The notes: generated by a model not told the origin, from the letters alone. Counted from the stretch's first letter, positions 8,457-16,418 are shown. The stretch: 35,982 nt of DNA from Burkholderiaceae bacterium (GCA_900299025.1 OMIE01000155.1:1-35982), one strand, 5' to 3'. Translations and numbers: made by a program.

Positions 8457-9224
8457 ATGCAAGGGCTCGAGCAACCCAGGTCTTGCGACACCCGCCAATT
8501 TTCCGGCATCCTTCAGCTTTACGGTGAACGCGGTCTTGCGCGTTTGCAGGCAAGCCATGTGGTGGTTGCAGGCATTGGTGGCGTGGGCTCCTGGGCTGCC
8601 GAAGCTTTGGTGCGATCGGGTATTGGTCGCATCAGCCTTATTGATATGGATCATATTGCGGTATCGAATATTAACCGCCAAGTCCATGCCCTGCATTCCA
8701 CACTAGGTGCGTCGAAAATCGAAATCATGGCAGATCGACTTCGAGACATCCGCCCCGATTTGGATGTTCAGTTGATTGATGATTTTCTAACGCTCGATAA
8801 TTTGGAGCAAAGACTCGACTTCTCCTTCGATGGCTTAATCGATGCGATCGATCAGGTTTCAGTCAAGGCTGCGCTTATTGCGCATTTGCACAGACGCGCT
8901 ACGCCAGTGGTGGTTTGTGGAGCCGCTGGGGGACGTGTTGATCCGCTCTTATTAAAGGCGCAGGATTTAGCCTTCACCACGCAAGATGCCTTGCTTGCCA
9001 ATGTTCGAGCTCGGCTTCGAAAACACTACGATTTTCCAAGGGATCTTCAAAAGCCCTTTGCTGTAACTGCTATTCATTCCTCAGAGGTTTGGCGCGGCCA
9101 CCGAGCGAGCCCCGGCGCTGGTTCGGCGCTTGCTTGCTCAGGTTTTGGCTCCTCGATGATGCTGACTGCCTCCATGGGCTTAGCATCGGTCGTAAGACTG
9201 ATTGAAAAACTCATGACTTTGTGA
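8457..9224 (+). CDS. tcdA: tRNA threonylcarbamoyladenosine dehydratase TcdA (ThiF/E1-like)
   Basis: TcdA (CsdL) is an ATP-dependent E1-like enzyme that cyclises t6A37 in tRNAs. The ATP-binding loop VVVAGIGGVGSWAAEALVRS lies near residues 36-55, followed by LIDMDHIAVSNINRQ with the conserved NxNRQ. The segment GAAGGRVDP and the C-terminal GFGSSMMLTASMGLASV also fit the family. ATG 8457 is chosen because the conserved region begins soon after it (RQFSGILQLYGERGL). A TTG at 8394 overlapping the qor stop would add 21 residues with no family match, but would give translational coupling. Function is well supported; the start is moderately sure. Confidence 0.9.
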   Translation: MQGLEQPRSCDTRQFSGILQLYGERGLARLQASHVVVAGIGGVGSWAAEALVRSGIGRISLIDMDHIAVSNINRQVHALHSTLGASKIEIMADRLRDIRPDLDVQLIDDFLTLDNLEQRLDFSFDGLIDAIDQVSVKAALIAHLHRRATPVVVCGAAGGRVDPLLLKAQDLAFTTQDALLANVRARLRKHYDFPRDLQKPFAVTAIHSSEVWRGHRASPGAGSALACSGFGSSMMLTASMGLASVVRLIEKLMTL

Positions 9225-9257
9225 TTGCTCGCAAGCATTTGCGGCACACAAAGGTTT

Positions 9258-9284
9258 GATCCGATATGCCGGATCCTTGTTTTT
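9258..9284 (+). terminator. Intrinsic terminator after tcdA
   Basis: A perfect stem GATCCG (9258-9263) / CGGATC (9270-9275) with loop ATATGC is followed by CTTGTTTTT. It lies 33 bases after the tcdA stop and just before the pilin gene, and would separate the qor-tcdA message from the pilus operon. The ribosome site of flp follows almost at once, so any pilus promoter must lie inside this spacer or upstream. Confidence 0.5.
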
Positions 9285-9304
9285 CAATCTTTCGAGGAAC
9301 TTTT

Positions 9305-9616
9305 ATGAAGACTGTGTCTAAGCAAGATCTCAATCAAACATCGCAAGCTAGCCTCCCATTTTTCAGTCCAAAGCCATCGCAGTCCCTGGCTGCCCAGTCT
9401 CATCCAGTACCCCCGCAAGCAGCTGCTAAAAGTCTTGGGCATCGCATGCGTGGTGTTTCGCGTTTTGCCAAGCAGTCCAAGCAGCTCGGTGCAAGCGCGA
9501 TTGAGTATGGCCTCATCGCAGCATTGATCGCGCTGGTCATTGTTGGCACGATTACAACACTTGGTGGGGCATTAAAGCTCAAGCTCGATCAACTTGGTGT
9601 TGGCTTAGGCATCTAG
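9305..9616 (+). CDS. flp: Flp-type (class IVb) prepilin with long leader
   Basis: Major pilin candidate of a Tad/Flp pilus. The mature part starts after Gly62 with ASAIEYGLIAALIALVIVG, the Flp signature with Glu at +5 and Tyr at +6, and ends at residue 103. ATG 9305 follows AGGAA (9294-9298). The leader is about 62 residues, rich in Gln, Ser and Pro, whereas Flp leaders are usually about 10-25 residues. Only the last part (RFAKQSKQLG) resembles a normal basic leader. The remaining locus, cpaB to tadC, follows directly downstream. Prepilin identity is firm; the purpose of the extra leader is unknown. Confidence 0.9.
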   Translation: MKTVSKQDLNQTSQASLPFFSPKPSQSLAAQSHPVPPQAAAKSLGHRMRGVSRFAKQSKQLGASAIEYGLIAALIALVIVGTITTLGGALKLKLDQLGVGLGI

Positions 9617-9623
9617 AAGCGCT

Positions 9624-10547
9624 ATGCAAGGCAAGGCCTTTTGGGTGGGTGCGCTTGGCCTTTGCCTAGCGCTTGGCGGTGCCTTCGGCATGAGTCGCTG
9701 GCATCAATATGCGCTCGAAGCTGAGCGTCAACGTTCGAGTACCCCTGTGCTGGTCGCCTTGCGAGCCTTAAACCAGGGCGAGGCGCTGGGTCCCTTTGAC
9801 TTCAGGATGAGCGCTTGGCCCTCCGATGCATTACCCGAAGGCGCAGTGCTTGATTCCGCAGGAGTCGAAGGGCGAGTGCTCAACGCAAGCTTGCAAGCTG
9901 GTGAACCGATATTGCTTGGCAAGCTTGCTCCCGTGGGAGCCGCAACAGGCTTGGTGCAGCGTATTAGCCTTGGCCATCGGGCGATCAGCCTTAAGGTGAG
10001 CGAAGCTAGTGGCGTCAACGGCTTTGTCCAGCCAGGCCATCGCGTCGATGTGATCGCTTACCTCCCTGGCTCGGCTTCCGCGGGTCTCGCGGGTCTGAGT
10101 GCCCATAGTCCCGCAAAAACACGAAGTCTGATTCAAGATGTGCTTGTGCTTGCCGTGGATCGTGAGGCACAAAGTGATCAGGGGCGACCCAGAGCAAGCT
10201 CCGTCGTTACCCTGGAAATTAAGGCCGAAGATCAGGAGCGCTTCGAACACGCCCGCCAGATTGGTGCGGTGAGCTTGAGCCTTCGCGCTGACGGTGATAG
10301 TCATTTGTTGCAAAGTTCAGGGCAAAGTTCAGCGAGTCTTTGGTCTAACGACCAACTTAGCAAAAAGTCTTCCCGTACCGATACAACAAAGCCTCTCGGA
10401 GCATTTGAAAAAGCGACAGCGGCTGAAAGGTTCTCAAAGCCCGCAAGTCCTCCTCAGGCCCAGCCTCTTGAGAGGCGCGAACCCGCCACTCAGTCTTGCG
10501 TGGAGGTGATTGAAGGGCTCAGGCTGCATAAAGAGTGTTTGCCATGA
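9624..10547 (+). CDS. cpaB: Flp pilus assembly protein CpaB/RcpC (SAF domain)
   Basis: CpaB/RcpC is an inner-membrane anchored periplasmic protein of Tad pilus machines that works with the outer-membrane secretin. The product has one N-terminal membrane helix (FWVGALGLCLALGGAFGM, residues 6-23). A SAF-like domain follows with VLVALRALNQGEALGPFDF near 43-61. The CpaB core appears as GHRAISLKVSEASGVNGFV and PGHRVDVIAYLPG near 117-150. The C-terminal 80 residues are low in conservation and rich in Ser, Gln and Pro. It lies 7 bases after flp, and its stop overlaps the next start (ATGA). The usual partner secretin gene cpaC/rcpA is absent beside it. Confidence 0.88.
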   Translation: MQGKAFWVGALGLCLALGGAFGMSRWHQYALEAERQRSSTPVLVALRALNQGEALGPFDFRMSAWPSDALPEGAVLDSAGVEGRVLNASLQAGEPILLGKLAPVGAATGLVQRISLGHRAISLKVSEASGVNGFVQPGHRVDVIAYLPGSASAGLAGLSAHSPAKTRSLIQDVLVLAVDREAQSDQGRPRASSVVTLEIKAEDQERFEHARQIGAVSLSLRADGDSHLLQSSGQSSASLWSNDQLSKKSSRTDTTKPLGAFEKATAAERFSKPASPPQAQPLERREPATQSCVEVIEGLRLHKECLP

Positions 10548-11251
10548 TCAGTCTCCTTATACCGTTATTAAGCTTATGGCTTTCGCTTGTGCTTGCGCTC
10601 ATCGATGGTTTTGCCTTGCCATTAGCTCGGATGAAAGCGGGTCATGATGCGGCCGATTGTATTCAGCAGCAATCCCTGGCAGGTGATCAAGCGATCGATG
10701 AGCATTCGGAGCAGGCGGTGGCTTGCGGCAAGCCGCCTATTATCAGCACGAGCCTCCTTTTTGGCAGTCAAATGCCAGCAAGTGCTCAAGAGCCTGCTCA
10801 GGCCTATTCGGTCACAAAGCTGCATCCCACAAGCTGTGCGCTTGAGGTGGCTATTTGCGTTCGGCCCGAGCAGCAGGGGGAAGCAATCGCCATGTCAAAT
10901 CTTCGATCGATACGTTATGAAAATAATCGCTGTGAGCTCGAGGGCCAGCGCGCAATGATTGTTGGATTCCAAGAGCCATCGGGGATAAACTCAAAGCCCG
11001 ACTCGAATGGCACATTAGTTCCCAGGCTTGGATTGGCTCCCCTTATCCATTGTGAACAGCAAGGCGCCATTGAGCTTGCAAACGCTGACTGGCATTGTGT
11101 TGACGAACTGGATCAGCAGATCCGATGGTGGGGACCGGCTTCGAAGTTAGGAAGCCCTTGCTTAGTCTCAACAAGGCAAGGCGCACAGGCCTTTGAAACT
11201 GCAACACCCGCAATAGGTCGCAAGCTCTACCTGCGTCAAGCCTTAAATTGA
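10544..11251 (+). CDS. Membrane-anchored protein, possibly TadG-like, of the Tad locus
   Basis: A 235-residue protein of unknown function. It has one N-terminal hydrophobic segment (ISLLIPLLSLWLSLVLALID, residues 2-21) followed by FALPLARMKAGHDAADCIQQ, which loosely resembles the stretch after the helix in TadE/TadG proteins, where an Ala-Ala-Asp motif is common. The rest is predicted exported, with about eight cysteines that could form disulfides. Start ATG 10544 overlaps the cpaB stop (ATGA), so it is translationally coupled to cpaB. It occupies the position where other Tad loci carry the secretin, but has no secretin features. TadG-like is an inference from position and a short motif. Confidence 0.6.
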   Translation: MISLLIPLLSLWLSLVLALIDGFALPLARMKAGHDAADCIQQQSLAGDQAIDEHSEQAVACGKPPIISTSLLFGSQMPASAQEPAQAYSVTKLHPTSCALEVAICVRPEQQGEAIAMSNLRSIRYENNRCELEGQRAMIVGFQEPSGINSKPDSNGTLVPRLGLAPLIHCEQQGAIELANADWHCVDELDQQIRWWGPASKLGSPCLVSTRQGAQAFETATPAIGRKLYLRQALN

Positions 11252-11262
11252 GTGGATTCACG

Positions 11263-11787
11263 ATGTGTAAAGCTTCAAAAGTTATCGAGATCTCTTTAGG
11301 TTCAAGATTTATAATTCAAAGCGATAAATCGATAACGCAAGGTACTACATCTATAGCCCAAGGCGCTAGATCGATAGCCCAAGGCACTAAATCTATCCCT
11401 CATGGCTACCAAGGTCTTGCTAAGCAGGCTGGATTGAGTACGGTTGAACTCGCGCTAATGCTCAGCCTCTTGATACCGATGACCATAGCCATGACTTACG
11501 CAGGTCTATTCTTGCACCGCAGTTGGCAAATGGCAGAAACCGCAAACATGGCCGTCCGCTATGTCAGTGATATCGAGCCATCTTCCCAGATTAGTCAGAC
11601 CTTGATTGATGAGCAAATCAGCATGCGATGTCAGCGCTTAATACAAATCCTGCAGCAATCGCTGCCAGCATTTGAAGTGAGCCAGTGCGCTCGCATCGAC
11701 AAGGACCGCCTGCAAATCGAGCTATACACAGCTGCTCGAGGGCTGCTTGGCCCAAGCCGTCACCAAAGCAGCTGGACTTTAAGGTAA
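11263..11787 (+). CDS. TadE-like pseudopilin with heptapeptide-repeat leader
   Basis: A TadE-type minor pilin of about 174 residues. The prepilin site is predicted after Gly57, where the mature sequence begins LSTVELALMLSLLIPMTIAM with Glu at +5. The leader is about 57 residues and contains four 7-residue repeats (SITQGTT, SIAQGAR, SIAQGTK, SIPHGYQ). ATG 11263 is preferred; TTG 11248 overlapping the previous stop would add five residues. It is followed after 10 bases by a second small pseudopilin, as tadE-tadF pairs often are. Confidence 0.78.
   Translation: MCKASKVIEISLGSRFIIQSDKSITQGTTSIAQGARSIAQGTKSIPHGYQGLAKQAGLSTVELALMLSLLIPMTIAMTYAGLFLHRSWQMAETANMAVRYVSDIEPSSQISQTLIDEQISMRCQRLIQILQQSLPAFEVSQCARIDKDRLQIELYTAARGLLGPSRHQSSWTLR
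11326..11409 (+). repeat. Four 21-bp tandem repeats in the TadE-like leader
   Basis: Four consecutive 21-base units start at 11326, 11347, 11368 and 11389. Units 2 and 3 are closest, sharing the core TATAGCCCAAGGC / GATAGCCCAAGGC; units 1 and 4 have diverged. Each encodes seven residues of the type S-I-x-Q-G-x-x, so the reading frame is kept when copies are gained or lost. Confidence 0.8.
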
Positions 11788-11797
11788 TGAGAACGCT

Positions 11798-12088
11798 ATG
11801 AACGCTAAGCATCCCAGTCATTGTCAGCAGGGGAGTATCGCACTCGAATCGGCGCTTGGTTTATCGGTCCTTGTTCCATTGATCGTGCTCGGTATGGGCT
11901 ATGCAATCAATACGCTGCTGCTCCAAGAAGATCAACGCGAGCTATCTACGCAATTAAGGGCAAAGGCGCAGCAAGTGAACAAGGCTGATCAAGAAAGCAT
12001 CAACACAGAGATCCATGAAGCCAGTGACTATCGTTATGGTATTGCAAAACGTTCGGGCGCTCAGGCCATCTGGCTTAAAGACGAGTAG
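11798..12088 (+). CDS. TadF/TadE-like minor pseudopilin
   Basis: A 96-residue protein with a short leader ending QQG (residue 12) and a mature start SIALESALGLSVLVPLIVLG, with Glu at +5 and one membrane helix. The rest is a short charged periplasmic domain. Size and site fit a TadF-like minor pilin processed by a prepilin peptidase. It lies between the TadE-like gene and tadB. It is short compared with typical TadF proteins, but no frameshift is evident. Confidence 0.72.
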   Translation: MNAKHPSHCQQGSIALESALGLSVLVPLIVLGMGYAINTLLLQEDQRELSTQLRAKAQQVNKADQESINTEIHEASDYRYGIAKRSGAQAIWLKDE

Positions 12089-12102
12089 GCGATGGAAAGC
12101 TT

Positions 12103-12855
12103 ATGATTTATAGCTTTGCGATCTTGCTGATGCTCGGTGTTGGTGCGATGATCTGGGCGATCTGGACATCATATCGTTCTGCATTCAGTGACAGCCTTGG
12201 TACGTTACGTCAGTGGCGTCAGTGGCATCACGATTCGCTTGCATGGTCACGGGCTGATGCAGCAGTGAAGCCTGGTGAGAGGCGATGGCGTATCCGCCGC
12301 AAGCTGAGCGCGATCGAGTCTGCTACGCCTGAACTCTTGAGCTTTCTTGCACGAGCGATTCGTGCCGGGCATTCGCTACCGACAGCCGTTCTTTGGGCGG
12401 GCGAAAGTTTCCCCGGGCCCTTGGGCGAGGCATTTTCACGTGTTCGAACGCAATTACATGCGGGTATGCGCTTGCAAGACGCTCTCGATGACCTGGCTGC
12501 ACGTTTTCCGCTTGCCGAACTTCGCATGCTCGTTCTCGGACTTCGTATTGCCCAGGATCTCGGTGGGCCGCTTCCAGATCTGCTTGATCAGTTGGCGGCA
12601 AATAGTCGCGCGAGGCTCAGGTTACGAGCTCGAGTGAAGGCGCTTTCTGCTGAGGCGCGATGGTCAGGATGGTTTTTGGGTTTGCTCCCGCTTGCGATCG
12701 CAAGCGGTTTGAGTGTGTGGCGTCCCGAACATATGGCTGTGCTGTGGCATGACCCACGCGGCCAGGTGCTGAGTTTGGCCGCGCTAGGTTTAAGTCTTTG
12801 CGGAGCCCTATGGATGCGATCCATGGTGCGACATGTTGATCGACATGAGGACTAG
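12103..12855 (+). CDS. tadB: Tad pilus inner-membrane platform protein TadB
   Basis: A GspF-type platform protein of Tad pili. The T2SSF domain is visible from about residue 73 (TPELLSFLARAIRAGHSLP), with GPLGEAFSRVRTQLHAGM near 103-120 and LGLRIAQDLGGPLPDLLDQL near 145-164. There is one N-terminal membrane helix and two C-terminal helices. At 250 residues it is somewhat shorter than common TadB proteins (about 300). It partners TadC, whose start follows the stop by one base. Confidence 0.88.
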   Translation: MIYSFAILLMLGVGAMIWAIWTSYRSAFSDSLGTLRQWRQWHHDSLAWSRADAAVKPGERRWRIRRKLSAIESATPELLSFLARAIRAGHSLPTAVLWAGESFPGPLGEAFSRVRTQLHAGMRLQDALDDLAARFPLAELRMLVLGLRIAQDLGGPLPDLLDQLAANSRARLRLRARVKALSAEARWSGWFLGLLPLAIASGLSVWRPEHMAVLWHDPRGQVLSLAALGLSLCGALWMRSMVRHVDRHED

Positions 12856-12856
12856 T

Positions 12857-13633
12857 ATGGTGACAAGCACAAGCGCCAATCGCCCTAAGCAAGTCTTGGC
12901 CGATCGTGTTGGTAGAAAGCTTAAAGCAGCGTTTGTAGAACGTTTCGATAAGCGATTTCAATATTCAATGGTTCACATGGGTTTGCGACACCCTATACCC
13001 ATGCGCGCACTTCAAATGCTTCGATGGCTCGCTATCGTATCTGGTACTGGGCTGATCGGATTTGCGATCTTGTTTTTGCAATCGACGGCTCAAACCATGG
13101 TGTTCGCCTTTGGAGTCATCATCACTTGTGCGATTGATGCTGTGGTCCATGTTCGTGCTAAGCGTCGAACTGCAAAGTTTGAGTCAGAGTTACCTGATGC
13201 GATCGATTTGCTCACGCTTGCCATGGACGCTGGGCTTAGCCTTGATGCGAGTTTGCACCGAATTGCGATCGACCTGCCAGCGCGTTCACGACTACTTGGT
13301 GATGAATTTTTAGCCTTAAGCCTCGCATTGCGTTCGGGCCTTGGTCGCGCTGAAGCGCTAGCTGATATGGCCTGGCGTTGTAATGCTAAGTCGCTGGAAA
13401 GTCTTGCGTCCTTGGTTGCTCAGGCTGAACGTCTTGGGACCCCGATGATCGACGCGGCAAAGGCCCTAGCCCAAAGCATGCGTCAACAGCGCGAATTTGA
13501 CGCTGAAGAGCGCGCAGGACAGATCGCTGTCAAGCTCGTTGTGCCCTTAGTACTTTGTATGTTGCCTGCGCTCTTTGTCGTGCTACTCGGGCCTGCACTT
13601 TTGCAAGTGAGCGATGTGCTTAAGGAGTTATGA
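12857..13633 (+). CDS. tadC: Tad pilus inner-membrane platform protein TadC
   Basis: The second GspF-type platform protein. The T2SSF domain starts at about residue 108 with ESELPDAIDLLTLAMDAGLS. LGDEFLALSLALRSGLGRAE follows and then LASLVAQAERLGTPM. The C terminus is a hydrophobic hairpin (VPLVLCMLPALFVVLLGPAL). ATG 12857 is chosen over the in-frame ATGs 12833 and 12845 because GAGG (12847-12850) precedes it at a 6-base spacing. Its stop is directly followed by the ATG of the fatty acid hydroxylase-like gene (TGAATG), so the two are tightly coupled. Confidence 0.88.
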   Translation: MVTSTSANRPKQVLADRVGRKLKAAFVERFDKRFQYSMVHMGLRHPIPMRALQMLRWLAIVSGTGLIGFAILFLQSTAQTMVFAFGVIITCAIDAVVHVRAKRRTAKFESELPDAIDLLTLAMDAGLSLDASLHRIAIDLPARSRLLGDEFLALSLALRSGLGRAEALADMAWRCNAKSLESLASLVAQAERLGTPMIDAAKALAQSMRQQREFDAEERAGQIAVKLVVPLVLCMLPALFVVLLGPALLQVSDVLKEL

Positions 13634-14389
13634 ATGCTAGATCTTTCGACAGGTTATCTACAAGCGTTGCTATGGTCTGCTGCGCTTTGGCTTGCTCTGC
13701 CGCTTACTGTCAGTCTTTGCGCGGGTCGCGAAGCATCGTTCCATGATTCGAAGGATCGTGAAGCCAGGGCGCTTAATCTTGGTTTTTGGCTTTTTGAAGC
13801 CTTAGCGCTTGGGCCGGTGCTCTGGCTTTTTAGCTTTTTTGGTTTGGGTGTTGGCCAACACCAACCGGCATCGACTCAGATCGATGGTTTAAGCGAGCAA
13901 ACCCTGAGCTTTATGCTCTCCTTTTTACTTGCTTTATGGCTTGGTGACGGCATAGCCACCCTTCGGCATCGACTTGAGCACACGCGCTACTTGTGGCCTA
14001 TCCATGCATGGCATCACACGGTCGATGCCAGCGATTGGTTGCAAACTCATCGCCATCATCCATGTTCGCGGATCATCGCCTTTTTTTGCGAGGTGGTCTT
14101 ACTAGCCCTGATGCTTGATGTATTTTTTGGAACCATACCCTGGCCGGCCATGCTTTTGGCAATGGCCTGTCGTCGTGCGTACGCAATTTGGCTGCATGCA
14201 GGCTCTGATTGGGGGATGGACCTATGGATCGCCCGATTGATTGTCCTACCTGGACACCATCGCGCGCATCATGCCGGTGCTCCGATTTATAGCGGTATGT
14301 TTCATCACTGGGATGTGTTCTTTGCAGTCTGGGGCAAAGGGCCAAGTCTTTATCGCCTCAAGGCTGTGCGCAATATCTCAGCCGATTGA
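13634..14389 (+). CDS. Sterol desaturase / fatty acid hydroxylase-like membrane protein
   Basis: A 251-residue integral membrane protein with the His-box pattern of the fatty acid hydroxylase superfamily: HRLEH near residue 117, HAWHH near 130-134, HRHHP near 143-147, and HRAHH plus HHWD near 215-235. These histidines normally bind a di-iron centre that oxidises lipids. Several hydrophobic segments surround them. AAGGAG (13622-13626) lies at the end of tadC and the ATG follows the tadC stop without a gap, so it is probably expressed with the pilus genes. Its substrate is unknown and a link to pili is unexpected. It converges with gspC. Confidence 0.85.
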   Translation: MLDLSTGYLQALLWSAALWLALPLTVSLCAGREASFHDSKDREARALNLGFWLFEALALGPVLWLFSFFGLGVGQHQPASTQIDGLSEQTLSFMLSFLLALWLGDGIATLRHRLEHTRYLWPIHAWHHTVDASDWLQTHRHHPCSRIIAFFCEVVLLALMLDVFFGTIPWPAMLLAMACRRAYAIWLHAGSDWGMDLWIARLIVLPGHHRAHHAGAPIYSGMFHHWDVFFAVWGKGPSLYRLKAVRNISAD

Positions 14390-14396
14390 TCCCAGG

Positions 14397-14873
14397 TTAG
14401 CGAATCAAGCTCTCACGTTTGGGCAATTCGATGCGCAGCGTTTGACCCAAAGCACCTTTTGACAGGCCTGGTAAAGGCTCAAGTATGGCCGCATCCTGTT
14501 GAATTGATCGGATACGGTAAGCGCCGATAGGTTCACCCGCCCGATACACCTGAGGCTTCTCGCCTGCTGCATTGGCCACGATACTGCTGTCCGTACCTGC
14601 AAACACAATGCCATGAAGCTTGATGTCGGGTGGGGCCATGTCAAGGGCTTGCTCAGCGGGTTTGCTAAAGAGCAAACCAAGTGCTTCAGCAGCTTGCTTT
14701 GAGGCATTACCACTAAGCTCAAGCGCCGGAGCAAGCGAGGCTGTCGGTGCAGACAGGGGCTTTGGCGCAACCCACTTGCTTAGCCAGTACGCGATCAAGT
14801 AAGCGAGTGCGATGGCAAGAACCGCACTAAGTGCTCGTGACCAGATTGGAAGGCGTGCTTGATTCGGTGTCAT
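14397..14873 (-). CDS. gspC: Type II secretion system inner-membrane protein GspC
   Basis: GspC links the inner-membrane platform to the secretin GspD. The 158-residue protein has one N-terminal membrane helix (ALSAVLAIALAYLIAYWLSK, residues 14-33), a Pro/Ala-rich linker, and a homology-region domain with IKLHGIVFAGTDSSIVAN near 84-101 and YRAGEPIGAYRIRSIQ near 110-125. It stops soon after this domain and has no PDZ domain, unlike E. coli/Vibrio-type GspC; short forms are known in Burkholderiales. It is divergent from gspG, and the 87-base spacer probably carries both promoters. The family call rests on the homology-region pattern and context. Confidence 0.85.
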   Translation of the reverse strand: MTPNQARLPIWSRALSAVLAIALAYLIAYWLSKWVAPKPLSAPTASLAPALELSGNASKQAAEALGLLFSKPAEQALDMAPPDIKLHGIVFAGTDSSIVANAAGEKPQVYRAGEPIGAYRIRSIQQDAAILEPLPGLSKGALGQTLRIELPKRESLIR

Positions 14874-14889
14874 CTTGGGTTGTTATGAT
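14859..14889 (+). promoter_or_regulatory. Possible gspG operon promoter
   Basis: TTGATT (14859-14864) and TATGAT (14884-14889) resemble -35 and -10 hexamers, but the 19-base spacer is longer than the optimum. The site lies 70-100 bases before gspG and overlaps the start of the divergent gspC. It is a pattern match only. Confidence 0.3.
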
Positions 14890-14960
14890 AGCTGCAAGGC
14901 AGGCAATCAGCCTCAGCGCGGAGAATCAGCGCCTTTGCTTTCCACCTACACGCGAGTACT

Positions 14961-15482
14961 ATGAACCGAACTGATAGCGTCAACAAGCCATTGACCCAAG
15001 GCTTTCGAGCTGGGCTGGGTCTGATTCACGACAGTGCTGGCCTAAGCCGACGTAAGGTGGGCGGGATTCGAGGTCAGGCCGGGCTGACCTTGATCGAAAT
15101 TATGGTGGTCATCGTCATTATCGGCGTGCTCGCAGCGCTCATTGTGCCAAGGGTGATGACCCGACCTGACGAGGCAAGAGCGGTGGCAGCCAAGCAAGAC
15201 CTTGCTTCGATCATGCAGGCCTTGAAGCTTTATCGGCTTGACAACCAGACATACCCGACCGCGGAACAAGGTCTTGCGGCACTGGTCACCCGCCCGAGTG
15301 TCCCCCCTGAGCCAAGTCAATGGAAATCCTACCTCGATAAGCTACCCGTTGACCCTTGGGGGCGGCCTTATCAGTATTTAAATCCGGGGCTTAAAGGTGA
15401 AATCGATGTCTTCAGTTGGGGCGCTGATGGCAAACCCGGGGGCAGTGGTGTCGATGCTGATGTGGGAAACTGGACCCTCTAG
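14961..15482 (+). CDS. gspG: Type II secretion major pseudopilin GspG
   Basis: Main subunit of the type II pseudopilus. Prepilin processing is predicted after Gly41, giving LTLIEIMVVIVIIGVLAAL with Glu at +5. The C-terminal domain has the GspG features AKQDLASIMQALKLYRLDN, YPTAEQGLAALV, PVDPWGRPYQYL and DVFSWGADGKPGG, the last being the calcium-binding loop. The leader of about 41 residues is long; GspG leaders are usually under 15. No closer in-frame ATG exists between 14961 and the cleavage site, though a GTG or TTG start downstream cannot be excluded. First gene of the forward gsp cluster. Confidence 0.95.
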   Translation: MNRTDSVNKPLTQGFRAGLGLIHDSAGLSRRKVGGIRGQAGLTLIEIMVVIVIIGVLAALIVPRVMTRPDEARAVAAKQDLASIMQALKLYRLDNQTYPTAEQGLAALVTRPSVPPEPSQWKSYLDKLPVDPWGRPYQYLNPGLKGEIDVFSWGADGKPGGSGVDADVGNWTL

Positions 15483-15507
15483 GCTTTGCCTTGTTGATGA
15501 CTCGAGC

Positions 15508-16029
15508 ATGAGGTCGCGATTAAGGCTTCGTGCGGATAAGGGCTTTAGCCTCATCGAGGTCTTGGTGGTGCTTGTTGTGTTGGCAAGCGTGATCGTGATT
15601 TCGACGCTATCGCTTCAAGGCCTACAAAGCAGAGGCCTCACGCTCGAGGCTGAGCGGCTTGGCGCGCGAATTCATGCAGCTCAGGACGAAGCAAGGCTGC
15701 TGGCGCAAGCGATTCGATTGGAACTTGACGACCGAGGTTATCGGTTTTATCGCAATCAGCTTGGCCGCTGGCAATTAATTGAAGGCGATGAACTGCTCAA
15801 GCCACGGGCCTGGGAAGCCTTTACCGAATGGCGCACCGACAGCATTGCCTTGCGTCAGCATCCTGGTGGCGTCGATGTGGCCAAAGGCGCGGTCGTAAGC
15901 CCTTCATTCTTTCTTGCGATCGGTGCAGAGCCTATCGGTTCGCCCTGGTCGCTTGTGCTGTGGAGGGCGGGCCAAGGCGTAAGCTTACAAAGCGATGGCA
16001 TTGGTCCGATTAAGTACAGAACGCTATGA
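15508..16029 (+). CDS. gspH: Type II secretion minor pseudopilin GspH
   Basis: Minor pseudopilin with a 12-residue leader ending DKG and mature start FSLIEVLVVLVVLASVIVIS, Glu at +5. The C-terminal domain of about 140 residues fits GspH (EAERLGARIHAAQDEARLLA, then YRFYRNQLGRWQLI). ATG 15508 lies 25 bases after the gspG stop. The frame is open further upstream inside gspG, but a start there would give an implausible leader. Its stop overlaps the gspI start (ATGA). Confidence 0.9.
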   Translation: MRSRLRLRADKGFSLIEVLVVLVVLASVIVISTLSLQGLQSRGLTLEAERLGARIHAAQDEARLLAQAIRLELDDRGYRFYRNQLGRWQLIEGDELLKPRAWEAFTEWRTDSIALRQHPGGVDVAKGAVVSPSFFLAIGAEPIGSPWSLVLWRAGQGVSLQSDGIGPIKYRTL

Positions 16030-16397
16030 GTTTTATTAAAAAGATTTATGGCTTCTCCTTGGTCGAAGTCCTAGTTGCGTTGATGCTGCTATCAATTGCC
16101 ATGCTTGCGGTCTTTCGAAGCCTGGGGGTGGGTACGCAAACTGCACAAATTGCGCATGTACGCATGCTAGCCCAATGGAGCGCTGAAAACCGCCTCATGG
16201 AAATTCGGCTAAAGCGCGAGTGGCCGAATATTGGTGAGGAGCGATTTGATTGTTCTCAACTCGATACCGTTCTGAGCTGTTCGCAAAAAGTTATCGCAAC
16301 GCCTAACGCTGGCTTTAGAAGGGTTGAGTTACAGGTTTTCGATGCAGGCCAGCGACAGGTGGCCCGATTGGTTGGCTTCGCTACAGTGGTTCGCTGA
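16026..16397 (+). CDS. gspI: Type II secretion minor pseudopilin GspI
   Basis: A 123-residue minor pseudopilin with a 9-residue leader ending IYG and mature start FSLVEVLVALMLLSIAMLAV, Glu at +5. The GspI pattern continues with AQWSAENRLMEIRL near residues 54-67. It is part of the pseudopilus tip complex with GspJ and GspK. ATG 16026 overlaps the gspH stop. Confidence 0.93.
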   Translation: MSFIKKIYGFSLVEVLVALMLLSIAMLAVFRSLGVGTQTAQIAHVRMLAQWSAENRLMEIRLKREWPNIGEERFDCSQLDTVLSCSQKVIATPNAGFRRVELQVFDAGQRQVARLVGFATVVR

Positions 16398-16418
16398 CCT
16401 TGACTAGGTGGAGGCACC

